NCBI RefSeq assembly: GCF_021590045.1
Contig: NZ_CP062221.1
Span: 1,674,001 to 1,738,000 of the forward strand
DNA: 64,000 bases
Direction of reading: 5' to 3'
Source of the DNA: Cellulomonas palmilytica
GTDB lineage: Bacteria; Actinomycetota; Actinomycetes; Actinomycetales; Cellulomonadaceae
The notes beneath the pieces were generated by a model. The model had not been told where the DNA came from and ran no database searches. It saw only the letters and a program-made list of their open reading frames with translations. The position numbers and the translations under genes were made by a program. Shown piece by piece: positions 1 to 13,394 of the stretch. Each line of letters opens with the position of its first letter. Position 1 is the stretch's first letter.

Positions 1-113
1 CGGTGCCTCGGCGCGGACGACTGCCCTCCATGGCAGTGTCCGCACCGGGCACCGGCGCTGCTGCATTACCCGAGGTCTCGACCCGACCCCGCCGACCCAC
101 GCAAGGAGACGCC

Positions 114-1199
114 GTGAGCGAGCAGTTCGCCGCCGCGCAGGCGCTGCTCGCCGAGCACGCGCAGATCGAGGCGCAGCTCGCCGACCCCGCGGTGCACGCC
201 GACGCGTCGCGCGCCCGCCAGCTCGGACGCCGGTACGCGGAGCTCGGCCGCGTCGCGCACGCGTACGAGGCGTGGCGCAGCGCGTCCGGCGACGCGCAGG
301 CCGCCGCCGAGCTCGCGGAGCAGGACGCGGCGTTCGCCGCCGAGCTGCCCGCGCTGCGGGAGGCTGCCGACGCCGCGGCCGCCCGGCTGCGCGAGGTGCT
401 CATCCCGCGCGACCCCGACGACGCGCGCGACGTGATCCTCGAGATCAAGGCCGGCGAGGGCGGCGAGGAGTCCGCGCTGTTCGCGGGCGACCTGCTGCGC
501 ATGTACACGCGGTACGCCGAGCGCATGGGCTGGTCGACGCAGGTGCTCGAGTCCACACCGTCGGACCTGGGCGGCGTCAAGGACGTGCACGTCGCGGTCA
601 AGGCGCGCGGTGCCGTCGCGCCCGAGGACGGCGTGTGGGCCCACCTGAAGTACGAGGGCGGCGTGCACCGCGTGCAGCGCGTGCCCGTCACCGAGTCGGC
701 GGGGCGCATCCACACGTCCGCCGCGGGCGTGCTCGTCCTGCCCGAGGCGGAGGACGAGGGCGAGGTCGAGATCGACCAGAACGACCTGCGGATCGACGTG
801 TACCGCTCGTCCGGTCCCGGCGGGCAGTCGGTCAACACCACGGACTCCGCGGTGCGCATCACGCACCTGCCGACGGGCATCGTCGTGTCGATGCAGAACG
901 AGAAGTCCCAGCTGCAGAACCGTGAGCAGGCGATGCGCGTGCTGCGCGCGCGGCTGCTGGCGGCCCGCCAGGAGGAGAGCGCCGCGGCGGCCAGCGAGGC
1001 CCGGCGCAGCCAGGTGCGCACCGTCGACCGCTCCGAGCGGATCCGCACCTACAACTTCCCCGAGAACCGGATCGCGGACCACCGCACGGGCTACAAGGCG
1101 TACAACCTCGACGCGGTGCTCGCGGGCGACCTCGGGCCGGTCATCGCCTCGGCGATCGAGGCCGACGAGGCCGCGCGGCTCGCCGAGGCGGGCGCGTGA
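114..1199 (+). CDS. prfA: Peptide chain release factor 1
   Basis: Recognises UAA/UAG in the ribosomal A site and triggers peptidyl-tRNA hydrolysis in the cytoplasm. The GTG start at 114 follows an AAGGAG ribosome site at 103-108; the frame is open further upstream but has no such signal. The 361-residue product matches the usual RF1 length. The catalytic GGQ sits at residues 236-238 inside [15 protein letters not shown], and the stop-codon-reading tripeptide is PVT within [15 protein letters not shown], the RF1 form (RF2 has SPF). It overlaps prmC by 4 bases; prmC modifies the glutamine of this GGQ, so the pair is functionally coupled. Identification is secure. Confidence 0.98.
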   Translation: MSEQFAAAQALLAEHAQIEAQLADPAVHADASRARQLGRRYAELGRVAHAYEAWRSASGDAQAAAELAEQDAAFAAELPALREAADAAAARLREVLIPRDPDDARDVILEIKAGEGGEESALFAGDLLRMYTRYAERMGWSTQVLESTPSDLGGVKDVHVAVKARGAVAPEDGVWAHLKYEGGVHRVQRVPVTESAGRIHTSAAGVLVLPEAEDEGEVEIDQNDLRIDVYRSSGPGGQSVNTTDSAVRITHLPTGIVVSMQNEKSQLQNREQAMRVLRARLLAARQEESAAAASEARRSQVRTVDRSERIRTYNFPENRIADHRTGYKAYNLDAVLAGDLGPVIASAIEADEAARLAEAGA

Positions 1200-2131
1200 G
1201 CGCGGGCCCGTTCGACGCCGCGGCGACCCGTACGCCCGGCGTGCGCACGCTCGTCGAGGCCGCCGTGCGCGTGCTCGACGAGGCGGGCGTGCCCTCGCCG
1301 CGTGTCGACGCCGTCGCGCTCGCCGCCCACGCGCTCGGGCGTGACCGCCTCGAGCTCGCGCTCGCCCCCGACCCCGCGCCGGCGGGGTTCGTCGAGGAGT
1401 TCGCCGCGCTCGTCGACCGGCGGCGTGGGCGCGAGCCGCTGCAGCACATCGTCGGGCACACCGCGTTCCGGTACCTCACGCTGCGCGTCGAGCCCGGCGT
1501 GTTCGTGCCGCGCCCCGAGACCGAGGTCGTCGCGCAGGTCGCGGTCGACGAGGCCGCGCGCCTCGTCGGCGCGGGAGCGCGCCCGGTCGTCGTCGACCTG
1601 TGCTGCGGGACGGGCGCGATCGCGCTGTCGGTCGCCACCGAGGTGCCCGGCGCGCGGGTCGTCGCGGTGGACCTGTCGACCGGGGCCGTCGAACTCACGC
1701 GGGCGAACGCCGCCGCGGCCGGGGCGGCTGGGCTGCGCGTCGAGCAGGGCGACGTGCGCGAGCCCGGGCTGCTCGCGGACCTCGTGGGGACGGTCGACGT
1801 GCTCGTCTCCAACCCGCCGTACGTGCCGCCCGACGCGGTGCCGCGCGAGCCCGAGGTCCGCGACCACGACCCCGACCTCGCGCTCTACGGCGGTGGCGCC
1901 GACGGGCTCGACGTGCCGCGCGCCGTGATCGCCGCGGCGTGCCGCCTCCTCGTGCCCGGTGGGCTGCTCGTCATGGAGCACGCCGAGGTGCAGGACGCGC
2001 AGGCGCGTGCCGCGGCCGCCGAGACCGGCGCGTTCGTCGAGATCGCCACCCGGCCGGACCTCACCGGTCGGCCCCGGATGCTCGTCGCTCGTCGGAACCC
2101 GGGTCCGCACGTGGAAGGATCGCACCCGTGA
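1196..2131 (+). CDS. prmC: Release factor glutamine N5-methyltransferase
   Basis: SAM-dependent methylase that modifies the GGQ glutamine of RF1/RF2. The 311-residue protein has an N-terminal helical substrate-binding region, the SAM-binding motif [13 protein letters not shown] near residues 132-144, and the glutamine-binding NPPY at 206-209. The GTG start overlaps the prfA stop by 4 bases and the stop overlaps the next start by 4 bases, so translational coupling is expected. The order prfA-prmC-tsaC is common in bacteria. Confidence 0.97.
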   Translation: MSAGPFDAAATRTPGVRTLVEAAVRVLDEAGVPSPRVDAVALAAHALGRDRLELALAPDPAPAGFVEEFAALVDRRRGREPLQHIVGHTAFRYLTLRVEPGVFVPRPETEVVAQVAVDEAARLVGAGARPVVVDLCCGTGAIALSVATEVPGARVVAVDLSTGAVELTRANAAAAGAAGLRVEQGDVREPGLLADLVGTVDVLVSNPPYVPPDAVPREPEVRDHDPDLALYGGGADGLDVPRAVIAAACRLLVPGGLLVMEHAEVQDAQARAAAAETGAFVEIATRPDLTGRPRMLVARRNPGPHVEGSHP

Positions 2132-2889
2132 CTGCGCGCACCCTGTCCGCCCACGACCCGGCGACGTGGGGACCGGCGATCGACGAGGCGGTGGACGTCG
2201 TCGCGAACGGCGGGCTCGTCGTCCTGCCGACCGACACCGTCTACGGCATCGGCGCCGACGCGTTCTCGCCGCCCGCCGTGCAGGCGCTGCTCGACGCCAA
2301 AGGCCGTGGCCGGCAGATGCCGCCGCCCGTCCTCATCGGGGACGTGCGCACGCTCGACGGCCTCGCGACCGACGTCACCGCGCACACGCGCCTGCTCGCC
2401 GAGCGGTTCTGGCCCGGCGGCCTGACGATCGTCGTGCGCGCGCAGCCGTCCCTCGCGTGGGACCTGGGCGAGACGCACGGCACCGTCGCGCTGCGCGTGC
2501 CCGACCACCCGGCTGCGCGCGCCCTGCTGCGCCGCACCGGCCCGATGGCGGTCTCCAGCGCGAACCGCACCGGGCAGGACGCCGCGCTCACCGCGGCCGA
2601 GGCCTACCGGATGCTGGGCGACCGCGTGCGCGTGTACCTCGATGCGGGCGAGTCACCCGGCCAGGTGTCCTCGACGATCGTCGACGCGACCGGCCCCGAG
2701 CTGCGCGTCCTGCGGCAGGGGGCGATCTCGCTGGAGGCGCTCAACGAGGTCGCGCCCGTGCGCGGCACGGACGGTCGACTGCCCGGCGAGCCCGACGAGG
2801 CTGTGTCCGACGAGGCTGTGTCCGACGAGGCTGGGTCCGACGAGGCTGTGCCCGGGGGCGCCGCGACGGGGGACGGTGCCGTCGGGTGA
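2128..2889 (+). CDS. L-threonylcarbamoyladenylate synthase (TsaC/Sua5 YrdC family)
   Basis: Forms threonylcarbamoyl-AMP from threonine, bicarbonate and ATP, the first step of t6A37 tRNA modification. The YrdC domain covers about residues 15-210 of 253: LPTDTVYGIGADAF, the conserved KGR of AKGRGRQMP, and SSANRTGQ. The GTG start overlaps prmC by 4 bases. The C-terminal ~40 residues are not part of the YrdC fold; they are an acidic tail made of DEAVS repeats encoded by a perfect-to-near-perfect 15-base tandem repeat. There is no full-length Sua5 C-terminal domain, so it is a YrdC-only protein with an extension. Confidence 0.93.
   Translation: MTARTLSAHDPATWGPAIDEAVDVVANGGLVVLPTDTVYGIGADAFSPPAVQALLDAKGRGRQMPPPVLIGDVRTLDGLATDVTAHTRLLAERFWPGGLTIVVRAQPSLAWDLGETHGTVALRVPDHPAARALLRRTGPMAVSSANRTGQDAALTAAEAYRMLGDRVRVYLDAGESPGQVSSTIVDATGPELRVLRQGAISLEALNEVAPVRGTDGRLPGEPDEAVSDEAVSDEAGSDEAVPGGAATGDGAVG
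2794..2853 (+). repeat. Four-copy 15-bp tandem repeat in the tsaC tail
   Basis: Unit GACGAGGCTGTGTCC occurs at 2794, 2809, 2824 and 2839 with one or two changes. It encodes DEAVS/DEAGS/DEAVP and is in frame, so copy-number change would lengthen or shorten the acidic tail without a frameshift. Confidence 0.9.
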
Positions 2890-3998
2890 GGGTCTACCTG
2901 CTCGTCGGCCTCATCGCGGCCGCGGTCGCCTACCTCATGACGCCGCTCGCCCGGTGGTGCGCGTTGCGCTGGGGCGCGATCACCGCGGTGCGCGACCGGG
3001 ACGTGCACGCCGTGCCGACGCCCCGACTCGGGGGGCTCGCGATGTTCCTCGGCGTCGTCGTCACGATCGTCATGGCCGGCCGCCTGCCGTTCCTCGAGGG
3101 CGTGTACGACAACCCGCGCGCGCTCGTCGGGATCGTCGGGGGAGCGGGGCTCGTCGTCGCGCTCGGCGTCGCCGACGACATCTGGGACCTCGACTGGCTG
3201 ACCAAGCTCATGGGGCAGGTGCTCGCCGCGGGGTTCCTCGCATGGCAGGGCGTGCAGCTCTACCAGCTGCCGATCGGCGGGGTCACCGTGAGCTCCGGCC
3301 GCATGTGGACGTTCCTCACCATCGTGATCGTGGTGGTCGCCATGAACGCCGTGAACTTCGTCGACGGGCTCGACGGCCTCGCCGCGGGTGTGCTGGCGAT
3401 CGGCGGCGGCGCGTTCTTCCTGTACTGCTACCTGCTCACGCGCGCGACGTCGGGCGACTACGCGAGCCTGTCCGCGCTCGTCCTCGCCGCGCTCGTGGGC
3501 GCGTGCGTCGGGTTCCTGCCGCACAACCTCTACCCCGCGCGCATCTTCATGGGGGACTCGGGCTCGATGCTGCTCGGGTTCGTCCTCGCCGCGGCCGCGA
3601 TCATCGTGACGGGGCAGATCGACCCCGAGCAGGTCTCCCGCCGGCAGTCGTTCCCCGCGTTCCTGCCGATCCTGCTGCCCATCGCGGTGCTGCTCCTGCC
3701 GCTGCTCGACATGGGGCTCGCGATCATCCGACGCACCATCCAAGGCAAGTCCCCGTTCCACCCCGACCGCCTGCACCTGCACCACCGGCTGCTCGCGCTC
3801 GGGCACAGCCACCGTCGCGCGGTGGCCATCATGTACGTGTGGACGGCCGTCTTCGCCTACGGCGTGGGCGCACTCGTCCTGTTCTCGACGGCGACCGTGC
3901 TGTGGATCTTCGCCGCAGCCGTCGTCGTCGCCGTCCTGCTGACCATCGGGCCGCTGCGCGGCCGGTCGCACCGCACCACACCGGTAGGAACCGCATGA
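2886..3998 (+). CDS. wecA: Undecaprenyl/decaprenyl-phosphate GlcNAc-1-phosphate transferase (WecA/MraY family)
   Basis: Transfers a sugar-1-phosphate from a UDP-sugar to a polyprenyl phosphate to start cell-wall glycan (linker, teichoic acid or arabinogalactan-type) synthesis. The 370-residue polytopic membrane protein shows the family motifs in order: VNFVDGLDGLAAG, then NLYPARIFMGDSGSMLLGF, then the HHRLL-type loop HLHHRLLALGHSHRRAV. The GTG start overlaps tsaC by 4 bases. The position next to atp genes is typical of actinobacteria, where the M. tuberculosis counterpart is WecA/Rfe. The exact sugar is inferred, not seen. Confidence 0.92.
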   Translation: MRVYLLVGLIAAAVAYLMTPLARWCALRWGAITAVRDRDVHAVPTPRLGGLAMFLGVVVTIVMAGRLPFLEGVYDNPRALVGIVGGAGLVVALGVADDIWDLDWLTKLMGQVLAAGFLAWQGVQLYQLPIGGVTVSSGRMWTFLTIVIVVVAMNAVNFVDGLDGLAAGVLAIGGGAFFLYCYLLTRATSGDYASLSALVLAALVGACVGFLPHNLYPARIFMGDSGSMLLGFVLAAAAIIVTGQIDPEQVSRRQSFPAFLPILLPIAVLLLPLLDMGLAIIRRTIQGKSPFHPDRLHLHHRLLALGHSHRRAVAIMYVWTAVFAYGVGALVLFSTATVLWIFAAAVVVAVLLTIGPLRGRSHRTTPVGTA

Positions 3999-4507
3999 GC
4001 GAGCCCACGAGCCCCGACCACGACGACGCGACGACCACCCCCTCGTCGTCGTCCCCCGACGCAGGCGTGCACCACGACAGCTCGGCCGAGGACGTGTTCC
4101 GCACGTCGCTGCGCACCATGCTGTGGCTGCTCGGCGCGCTGCTGGTGCTGGGTGTCGGCATCGGGTGGCTCGTCGCGGGCGCGGCGGGCGTGTGGGGCGC
4201 GTTGATCGGCGTGGGCCTCGCGCTCGTGTTCTCGGGCACGACGGTCGTCGCGATGTTGCGTACCGCACACTCCAGCGCGCAGACCATGGCGGCCGTCGTC
4301 ATGGGGACGTGGCTCGCGAAGGTGGTCGTCGTGATCGCCGTGCTCGCGATCCTGCGGGGGCAGGACTTCTACTCGCGCGGCATCCTTGCGACCGTCCTGC
4401 TCGTGGGCGTGCTGGGCTCGGCGTACCTCGACTACCGGGCCGTCACGCGGGCCCGCATGCCCTACGTGGAGCCCGCGCAGGGGACGGACCGCGACACCAC
4501 GCCGTGA
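3995..4507 (+). CDS. AtpI-like small membrane protein
   Basis: 170 residues: a hydrophilic Ser/Thr/Asp-rich N-terminus (about 40 residues) then four hydrophobic segments (about 47-64, 67-90, 98-120, 128-146). Size, topology and position immediately before atpB fit the ATP synthase protein I role, in which AtpI-like proteins help assemble the c-ring; sequence conservation in this family is low, so the assignment depends on context. The ATG overlaps the wecA stop by 4 bases. Confidence 0.75.
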   Translation: MSEPTSPDHDDATTTPSSSSPDAGVHHDSSAEDVFRTSLRTMLWLLGALLVLGVGIGWLVAGAAGVWGALIGVGLALVFSGTTVVAMLRTAHSSAQTMAAVVMGTWLAKVVVVIAVLAILRGQDFYSRGILATVLLVGVLGSAYLDYRAVTRARMPYVEPAQGTDRDTTP

Positions 4508-4537
4508 GCCGCGAATCGTAGGACGACAGTCCCGGAC

Positions 4538-4571
4538 GACGGCCTTCGGAGGGTCCTGGATAGGTTAGGCT
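4538..4571 (+). promoter_or_regulatory. Candidate atp operon promoter region
   Basis: TAGGTT at 4561-4566 and an overlapping TAGGCT at 4566-4571 resemble actinobacterial -10 elements and lie about 85 bases upstream of the atpB start. No good -35 is seen. A short inverted repeat (TCGGAGG 4546-4552, CCTCCGA 4573-4579) spans the same region. Confidence 0.3.
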
Positions 4572-4642
4572 TCCTCCGACCCGACGGCCCAGCGTCGAAT
4601 GGCGTGCCCGCGAGGACGCGGCCCCCGACGCAGACGACCTCC

Positions 4643-4653
4643 AGGAGCGCACC

Positions 4654-4656
<3 letters not shown>
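4643..4656 (+). promoter_or_regulatory. atpB ribosome site and CTG start
   Basis: AGGAG at 4643-4647 is 6 bases from a CTG at 4654-4656. The atpB frame is open from just after a TAG at 4561 but contains no ATG, GTG or TTG before 4747, where a GTG lacks a ribosome site and would delete the conserved N-terminal segment. CTG is therefore the best start. Confidence 0.65.
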
Positions 4657-6390
<1,734 letters not shown>

Positions 6391-6391
<1 letters not shown>

Positions 6392-7203
6392 TGCGCGGGA
6401 CCTCTCGCGCGTCGCTGGCGGCGGTCGAGGAGCGGTTCGAGCCGGTTCTCACCGCCGCCGGGGCACAGGCGTCCGACCTGGGCGAGCAGCTGTTCGCGCT
6501 CGTCGACGCGCTCGACTCCTCCGGTTCGCTGCGTCGCGTGCTCGGCGACCCCTCGGTCGAGGGCGAGGCCAAGGCCACGCTCGCCGGCCGGCTCCTGGCG
6601 TCGGCCGACCCCCGGGTCGTCGCCGTCGCGCAGGACGCGGTGCGCCAGCGCTGGTCGGCGGACGCCGACCTGGCGGAGGCGCTCGAGCGGCTCGGCTTCA
6701 TCGCCGTCGTCGCGCGTGCCGAGAACGAGGGCACGCTCGCGGACGTCGAGGACGAGCTGTTCCGGCTCACGCGTGCGCTCGCCGGGCAGCGCGAGGTCCG
6801 TCAGACGCTGTTCGACGCCTCGATCCCGGGCGCGGCGCGTGCCGACCTCGTGGACCGGATCCTCGCGGGCCGCGGCAACGCCGTGACCGCGATCATCGCG
6901 CGTCGTGCCGCCGCCGCCCCGCGCGGCCGGCGCTACGTGGCCACGCTCGGCCGCATCGCGGACCTCATCGCCGAGCGCCGCCGCCGTGAGGTCGCGACGG
7001 TCACCAGCGCGACCGAGCTCAGCGGCCCGCAGCGCGAGCGCCTGGCGCAGATCCTGCAGCAGGCGTACGGCCGCGAGGTGCAGCTCAACGTGATCGTGGA
7101 CCCGCACGTGCTCGGTGGTCTGCGCATCCAGGTCGGTGCGCAGGTCGTCGACTCGACCGTGCTGTCCCGCCTCGCCGACGCCCGACGACGACTCGCCGGC
7201 TGA
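6391..7203 (+). CDS. atpH: ATP synthase F1 subunit delta
   Basis: 270-residue stator subunit linking the b dimer to the top of F1. Longer than the ~180-residue E. coli protein but normal for actinobacteria, where an extra N-terminal region precedes the OSCP fold. The C-terminal part, with RREVATVTSATELS and VNVIVDPHVLGGLRIQVG-like sequence, is the conserved delta signature. TGATG overlap with atpF. Confidence 0.95.
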
Positions 7204-7258
7204 ACCGGCACCCCAGAACGCTGAGCCTGCTCCGGCAGGCCCATGACAGGAGAGAGCA

Positions 7259-8887
7259 ATGGCTGAGCTGACGATCCGGCCGGACGAGATCCGCGCCGCG
7301 CTGGACAGCTTCGTGAAGAGCTACGAGCCCACGGGCGCCGTCGCGGAAGAGGTCGGCCGTGTGACCCTGGCGGGCGACGGCATCGCGCAGGTCGAGGGCC
7401 TTCCGGGCGCGATGGCGAACGAGCTGCTGCGCTTCGAGGACGGCACGCTCGGCCTCGCGCTCAACCTCGACGTGCGTGAGATCGGCGTCGTCGTGCTGGG
7501 CGAGTTCTCCGGCATCGAGGAGGGCCAGGAGGTCCGCCGCACGGGCGAGGTCCTCTCGGTGCCCGTCGGTGACGGCTACCTCGGCCGCGTGGTCGACCCG
7601 CTCGGCCAGCCGATCGACGGCCTGGGCGAGATCGAGACCGAGGCGCGCCGCGCGCTCGAGCTCCAGGCGCCGGGCGTCATGGCCCGCAAGTCGGTGCACG
7701 AGCCGCTGCAGACCGGCATCAAGGCGATCGACTCGATGATCCCGATCGGCCGTGGCCAGCGTCAGCTGATCATCGGCGACCGCCAGACCGGCAAGACGGC
7801 GATCGCGATCGACACGATCATCAACCAGAAGGCGAACTGGGAGACCGGCGACCCGAGCAAGCAGGTCCGCTGCATCTACGTCGCGATCGGCCAGAAGGGC
7901 TCGACCATCGCCTCGGTGCGCGGCGCGCTCGAGGAGGCCGGCGCGCTGGAGTACACGACGATCGTCGCCGCCCCGGCGTCCGACCCGGCGGGCTTCAAGT
8001 ACCTCGCGCCCTACACCGGCTCGGCCATCGGCCAGCACTGGATGTACGGCGGCAAGCACGTCCTCATCGTGTTCGACGACCTGTCGAAGCAGGCCGAGGC
8101 CTACCGTGCCGTGTCGCTCCTCCTGCGTCGCCCGCCGGGCCGTGAGGCGTACCCCGGTGACGTCTTCTACCTGCACTCCCGCCTGCTCGAGCGTTGCGCG
8201 AAGCTCTCCGACGAGCTCGGCGCGGGCTCGATGACGGGTCTGCCGGTCATCGAGACGAAGGCGAACGACGTCTCGGCGTACATCCCGACGAACGTCATCT
8301 CGATCACCGACGGTCAGATCTTCCTGCAGTCGGACCTGTTCAACGCGGACCAGCGTCCCGCGGTCGACGTCGGCATCTCGGTGTCGCGCGTCGGTGGCGC
8401 GGCCCAGGTCAAGGCCATGAAGCAGGTCTCCGGGACGCTCAAGCTGGACCTCGCGCAGTTCCGCTCGCTCGAGGCGTTCGCGATGTTCGCGTCCGACCTC
8501 GACGCGACGTCGCGCGCCCAGCTGGCCCGTGGTTCGCGCCTGACCGAGCTGCTCAAGCAGCCCCAGTACACGCCGTACCCGGTCGAGGACCAGGTCGCGT
8601 CGATCTGGGCTGGCACGAAGGGCCACCTGGACGACGTGCCGATCGAGGACGTCAAGCGGTTCGAGTCCGAGCTGCTGGACCACCTGCGTCGGAACACCGA
8701 GGTGCTGTCGACGATCGCCTCGACGGGCAAGCTCGACGACGAGACCGAGACGACGCTCGCGTCCGCCGTCGAGCAGTTCCGCTCGGGCTTCCTCAAGTTC
8801 GACGGCACGCCGCTCGTCGGCGGTGCCGAGGAGGACGCCGAGGTCGAGGTCGAGCAGGAGCAGATCGTCCGGCAGAAGAAGGCCTGA
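7259..8887 (+). CDS. atpA: ATP synthase F1 subunit alpha
   Basis: Non-catalytic nucleotide-binding subunit, 542 residues. Walker A is GDRQTGKT at 173-180. The family arginine-finger region is seen in [17 protein letters not shown]. An AGGAGAG ribosome site lies just upstream of the ATG. The C-terminus carries an acidic Glu-rich tail typical of actinobacterial alpha subunits. Confidence 0.99.
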   Translation: MAELTIRPDEIRAALDSFVKSYEPTGAVAEEVGRVTLAGDGIAQVEGLPGAMANELLRFEDGTLGLALNLDVREIGVVVLGEFSGIEEGQEVRRTGEVLSVPVGDGYLGRVVDPLGQPIDGLGEIETEARRALELQAPGVMARKSVHEPLQTGIKAIDSMIPIGRGQRQLIIGDRQTGKTAIAIDTIINQKANWETGDPSKQVRCIYVAIGQKGSTIASVRGALEEAGALEYTTIVAAPASDPAGFKYLAPYTGSAIGQHWMYGGKHVLIVFDDLSKQAEAYRAVSLLLRRPPGREAYPGDVFYLHSRLLERCAKLSDELGAGSMTGLPVIETKANDVSAYIPTNVISITDGQIFLQSDLFNADQRPAVDVGISVSRVGGAAQVKAMKQVSGTLKLDLAQFRSLEAFAMFASDLDATSRAQLARGSRLTELLKQPQYTPYPVEDQVASIWAGTKGHLDDVPIEDVKRFESELLDHLRRNTEVLSTIASTGKLDDETETTLASAVEQFRSGFLKFDGTPLVGGAEEDAEVEVEQEQIVRQKKA

Positions 8888-8889
8888 GC

Positions 8890-11338
<2,449 letters not shown>

Positions 11339-11339
<1 letters not shown>

Positions 11340-11617
11340 TGGCGGCCGCTCTCGAGGTCGACCTGGTCGACGCGGTGGGCAAGGTCTGGTCGGGCAAGGC
11401 CCGCCAGGTGTCTGCCCCCGCGGCCGACGGGGAGATCGGCATCCTCGCGGGGCACACGCCGATCCTGTCGGTGCTCCGCGCGGGCGAGCTGCGTGTGCGC
11501 ACGGACGACGCGGGCGTGCTCTCGTGGCACGTCGACGGCGGGTTCCTGTCCGTCGACTCCGACACCGTCACGATCGTCGTCGACGCGCTGAGCGACCCGA
11601 CGTCCTCCTCCCACTGA
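11339..11617 (+). CDS. atpC: ATP synthase F1 subunit epsilon, short form
   Basis: 92-residue subunit that links gamma to the c-ring. Only the N-terminal beta-sandwich is present (LEVDLVDAVGKVWSGKARQV through WHVDGGFLSVDSDTVTIV); the protein ends about seven residues after this domain. The C-terminal helical hairpin that inhibits ATP hydrolysis in E. coli and Bacillus is absent. No frameshift is apparent: the stop is followed within 10 bases by the next gene. Short epsilon subunits occur in other actinobacteria. Confidence 0.95.
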
Positions 11618-11627
11618 GGCCGGTCGC

Positions 11628-12044
11628 GTGCGCGGGGGGCTCGTCGTCGCGGTCGTGACGGTGGTGCTGCTCGCGCTCGTCGCCTCGCTCTGGCTCTCGC
11701 GACGGCACACGTTGGACCGCCGCGTGGGTTCCTTCCGCTGCGCGCTGCGCCACGGCACCCGCTGGCCGGGTGGCGTGGCGCAGTACGGCGCCGCGGCGTT
11801 CTACTGGTGGCGCTCGTGGTCGCTGGCCCCGCGCCCCGCCAGGCGGTGGGAGCGCGAGTCGCTCACGATCGTCGCCAAGCGCCAGGCCGACGTGCCCGGC
11901 GCTGCGGGTCAGCTCGTCGTGACGTGCCGCGCCCGGTCCGACGCGCAGCCGGTCGAGTTCGAGCTGCTGCTGTCCGCGGACGCGTACGCGGGCCTGACCT
12001 CCTGGATCGAGGCGACGCCGTCGCGCGTCGGCTCGGTCTTCTGA
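11628..12044 (+). CDS. DUF2550 family membrane-anchored protein
   Basis: 138 residues with one N-terminal transmembrane helix (about 4-24) and a small soluble domain ([31 protein letters not shown], ending in [14 protein letters not shown]). This family of unknown function is regularly found between atpC and nucS in actinobacteria, as here. GTG start 10 bases after atpC, so it is probably co-transcribed. Confidence 0.85.
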   Translation: MRGGLVVAVVTVVLLALVASLWLSRRHTLDRRVGSFRCALRHGTRWPGGVAQYGAAAFYWWRSWSLAPRPARRWERESLTIVAKRQADVPGAAGQLVVTCRARSDAQPVEFELLLSADAYAGLTSWIEATPSRVGSVF

Positions 12045-12099
12045 CCCGTCGCCCGGCCCTCGGGCCGGGCTCGTCCCTCTCGTCCCGGAGGATCCTCGC

Positions 12100-12795
12100 G
12101 TGCGTCTGGTCGTCGCGTCCTGCGCCGCCCGCTACACGGGCCGGCTCTCGGCGCACCTGCCGCGGGCGACGCGGCTGCTCGTGGTCAAGGCCGACGGCAG
12201 CGTGCTGCTGCACTCCGACGGCGGCTCGTACAAGCCGCTGAACTGGATGAGCCCCCCGTGCTCGCTCGCCGTCGCGGAGCCGGACGACGAGTCGCGCGCG
12301 GCCGGCGTCACGCAGGTGTGGACGGTGCAGCACCAGAAGTCCGACGACCGGCTCGAGATCGAGCTGTTCGACGTGCTGCACGACAGCGCGCACGAGCTCG
12401 GTGTGGACCCCGGGCTCGTCAAGGACGGCGTCGAGGCGCACCTGCAGGAGCTCCTGGCCGCGCAGATCGGTCTGCTCGGTGACGGGCACGTGCTGGTGCG
12501 CCGCGAGTACCCGACGGCGATCGGCCCGGTGGACATCCTCGCCAAGGACCCGACGGGCGGCTCGGTCGCGGTCGAGATCAAGCGACGTGGCGACATCGAC
12601 GGCGTCGAGCAGCTCACGCGGTACCTGGAGCTGCTCAACCGCGACCCGCTGCTGGCGCCCGTGCGCGGGGTGTTCGCGGCGCAGGAGATCAAGCCGCAGG
12701 CGCGGGTGCTCGCGACGGACCGCGGCATCGCCTGCCTGACGCTGGACTACGACGCGATGCGCGGCGTCGACGACGTCGACTCGCGGCTGTTCTGA
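12100..12795 (+). CDS. nucS: Mismatch-specific endonuclease NucS/EndoMS
   Basis: Cleaves both strands at mismatches and provides mismatch repair in actinobacteria and archaea that lack MutS/MutL. The 231-residue protein has an N-terminal DNA-binding/dimerisation domain ([19 protein letters not shown]) and a C-terminal PD-(D/E)XK nuclease with D145 in GPVDILAKD and E159/K161 in [10 protein letters not shown]. The extreme C-terminus DSRLF resembles the beta-clamp-binding tail of the family. GTG start; 55 bases after the DUF2550 gene. Confidence 0.95.
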   Translation: MRLVVASCAARYTGRLSAHLPRATRLLVVKADGSVLLHSDGGSYKPLNWMSPPCSLAVAEPDDESRAAGVTQVWTVQHQKSDDRLEIELFDVLHDSAHELGVDPGLVKDGVEAHLQELLAAQIGLLGDGHVLVRREYPTAIGPVDILAKDPTGGSVAVEIKRRGDIDGVEQLTRYLELLNRDPLLAPVRGVFAAQEIKPQARVLATDRGIACLTLDYDAMRGVDDVDSRLF

Positions 12796-12878
12796 GCCCG
12801 CGGTGGGCCGTTGCGCGTGCCTCGCGTCACGTGCCGAGGCCTTCCCCCGCCACGGCGCAGCCCGCCATGATGGGCGGC

Positions 12879-13319
12879 ATGACGAGGACGACTCCTGAGG
12901 TCGACGTCCGACGCGCGGCAGCGGTCGTGTGGCGCGCACTCGTGCTGTCCTGGGTGATCGGCGCAATACTTCTTCTCGGCGCGGGGAGCGGCGGGTTCGG
13001 CCTGACGGTCGTGTCGGTGGCGGTGTCCGTCGCGGCGGTGCCGGTGCTCCTGGTCGGGGGCACGGCGTCGATGCTCGTCGAGCACCGGCTCGCGGGCGCC
13101 CGGTCGGCGGTGCGGGCGGCCGTCTACGCGCCGATCGGTGCGGTGGTGGCGTTCGCGTCCGCGGCGCTGGTCATGCAGTCCGGGTCGGCCTCGTGGCTCG
13201 GGCTGTGGATCGCGGCCGTCGGCGCGGTGTCGGCGTCGGGCGCGTCCGTCTGGGCGGACTGGTCGCGTCGGCGCGGCTTGGCCCGCCGTGCGGTCCACCC
13301 GGCGGTGCTCGGGGCCTGA
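12879..13319 (+). CDS. Small four-helix membrane protein, unknown function
   Basis: About 146 residues with four hydrophobic segments (roughly 21-40, 43-64, 80-100, 104-122) and a basic C-terminal stretch SRRRGLARRAV. I do not recognise a family. ATGs at 12831, 12867 and 12879 are all in frame; none has a strong ribosome site, and 12879 leaves the shortest pre-membrane N-terminus. It lies between nucS and nagA in the same direction. Confidence 0.6.
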   Translation: MTRTTPEVDVRRAAAVVWRALVLSWVIGAILLLGAGSGGFGLTVVSVAVSVAAVPVLLVGGTASMLVEHRLAGARSAVRAAVYAPIGAVVAFASAALVMQSGSASWLGLWIAAVGAVSASGASVWADWSRRRGLARRAVHPAVLGA

Positions 13320-13394
13320 CGCCCGACGCCCGACGAGGCCGCGACCGGGCCCGGCGTCCCGGGCGACGGTGCTCGGGTGGGGGAGAATGGCGGC

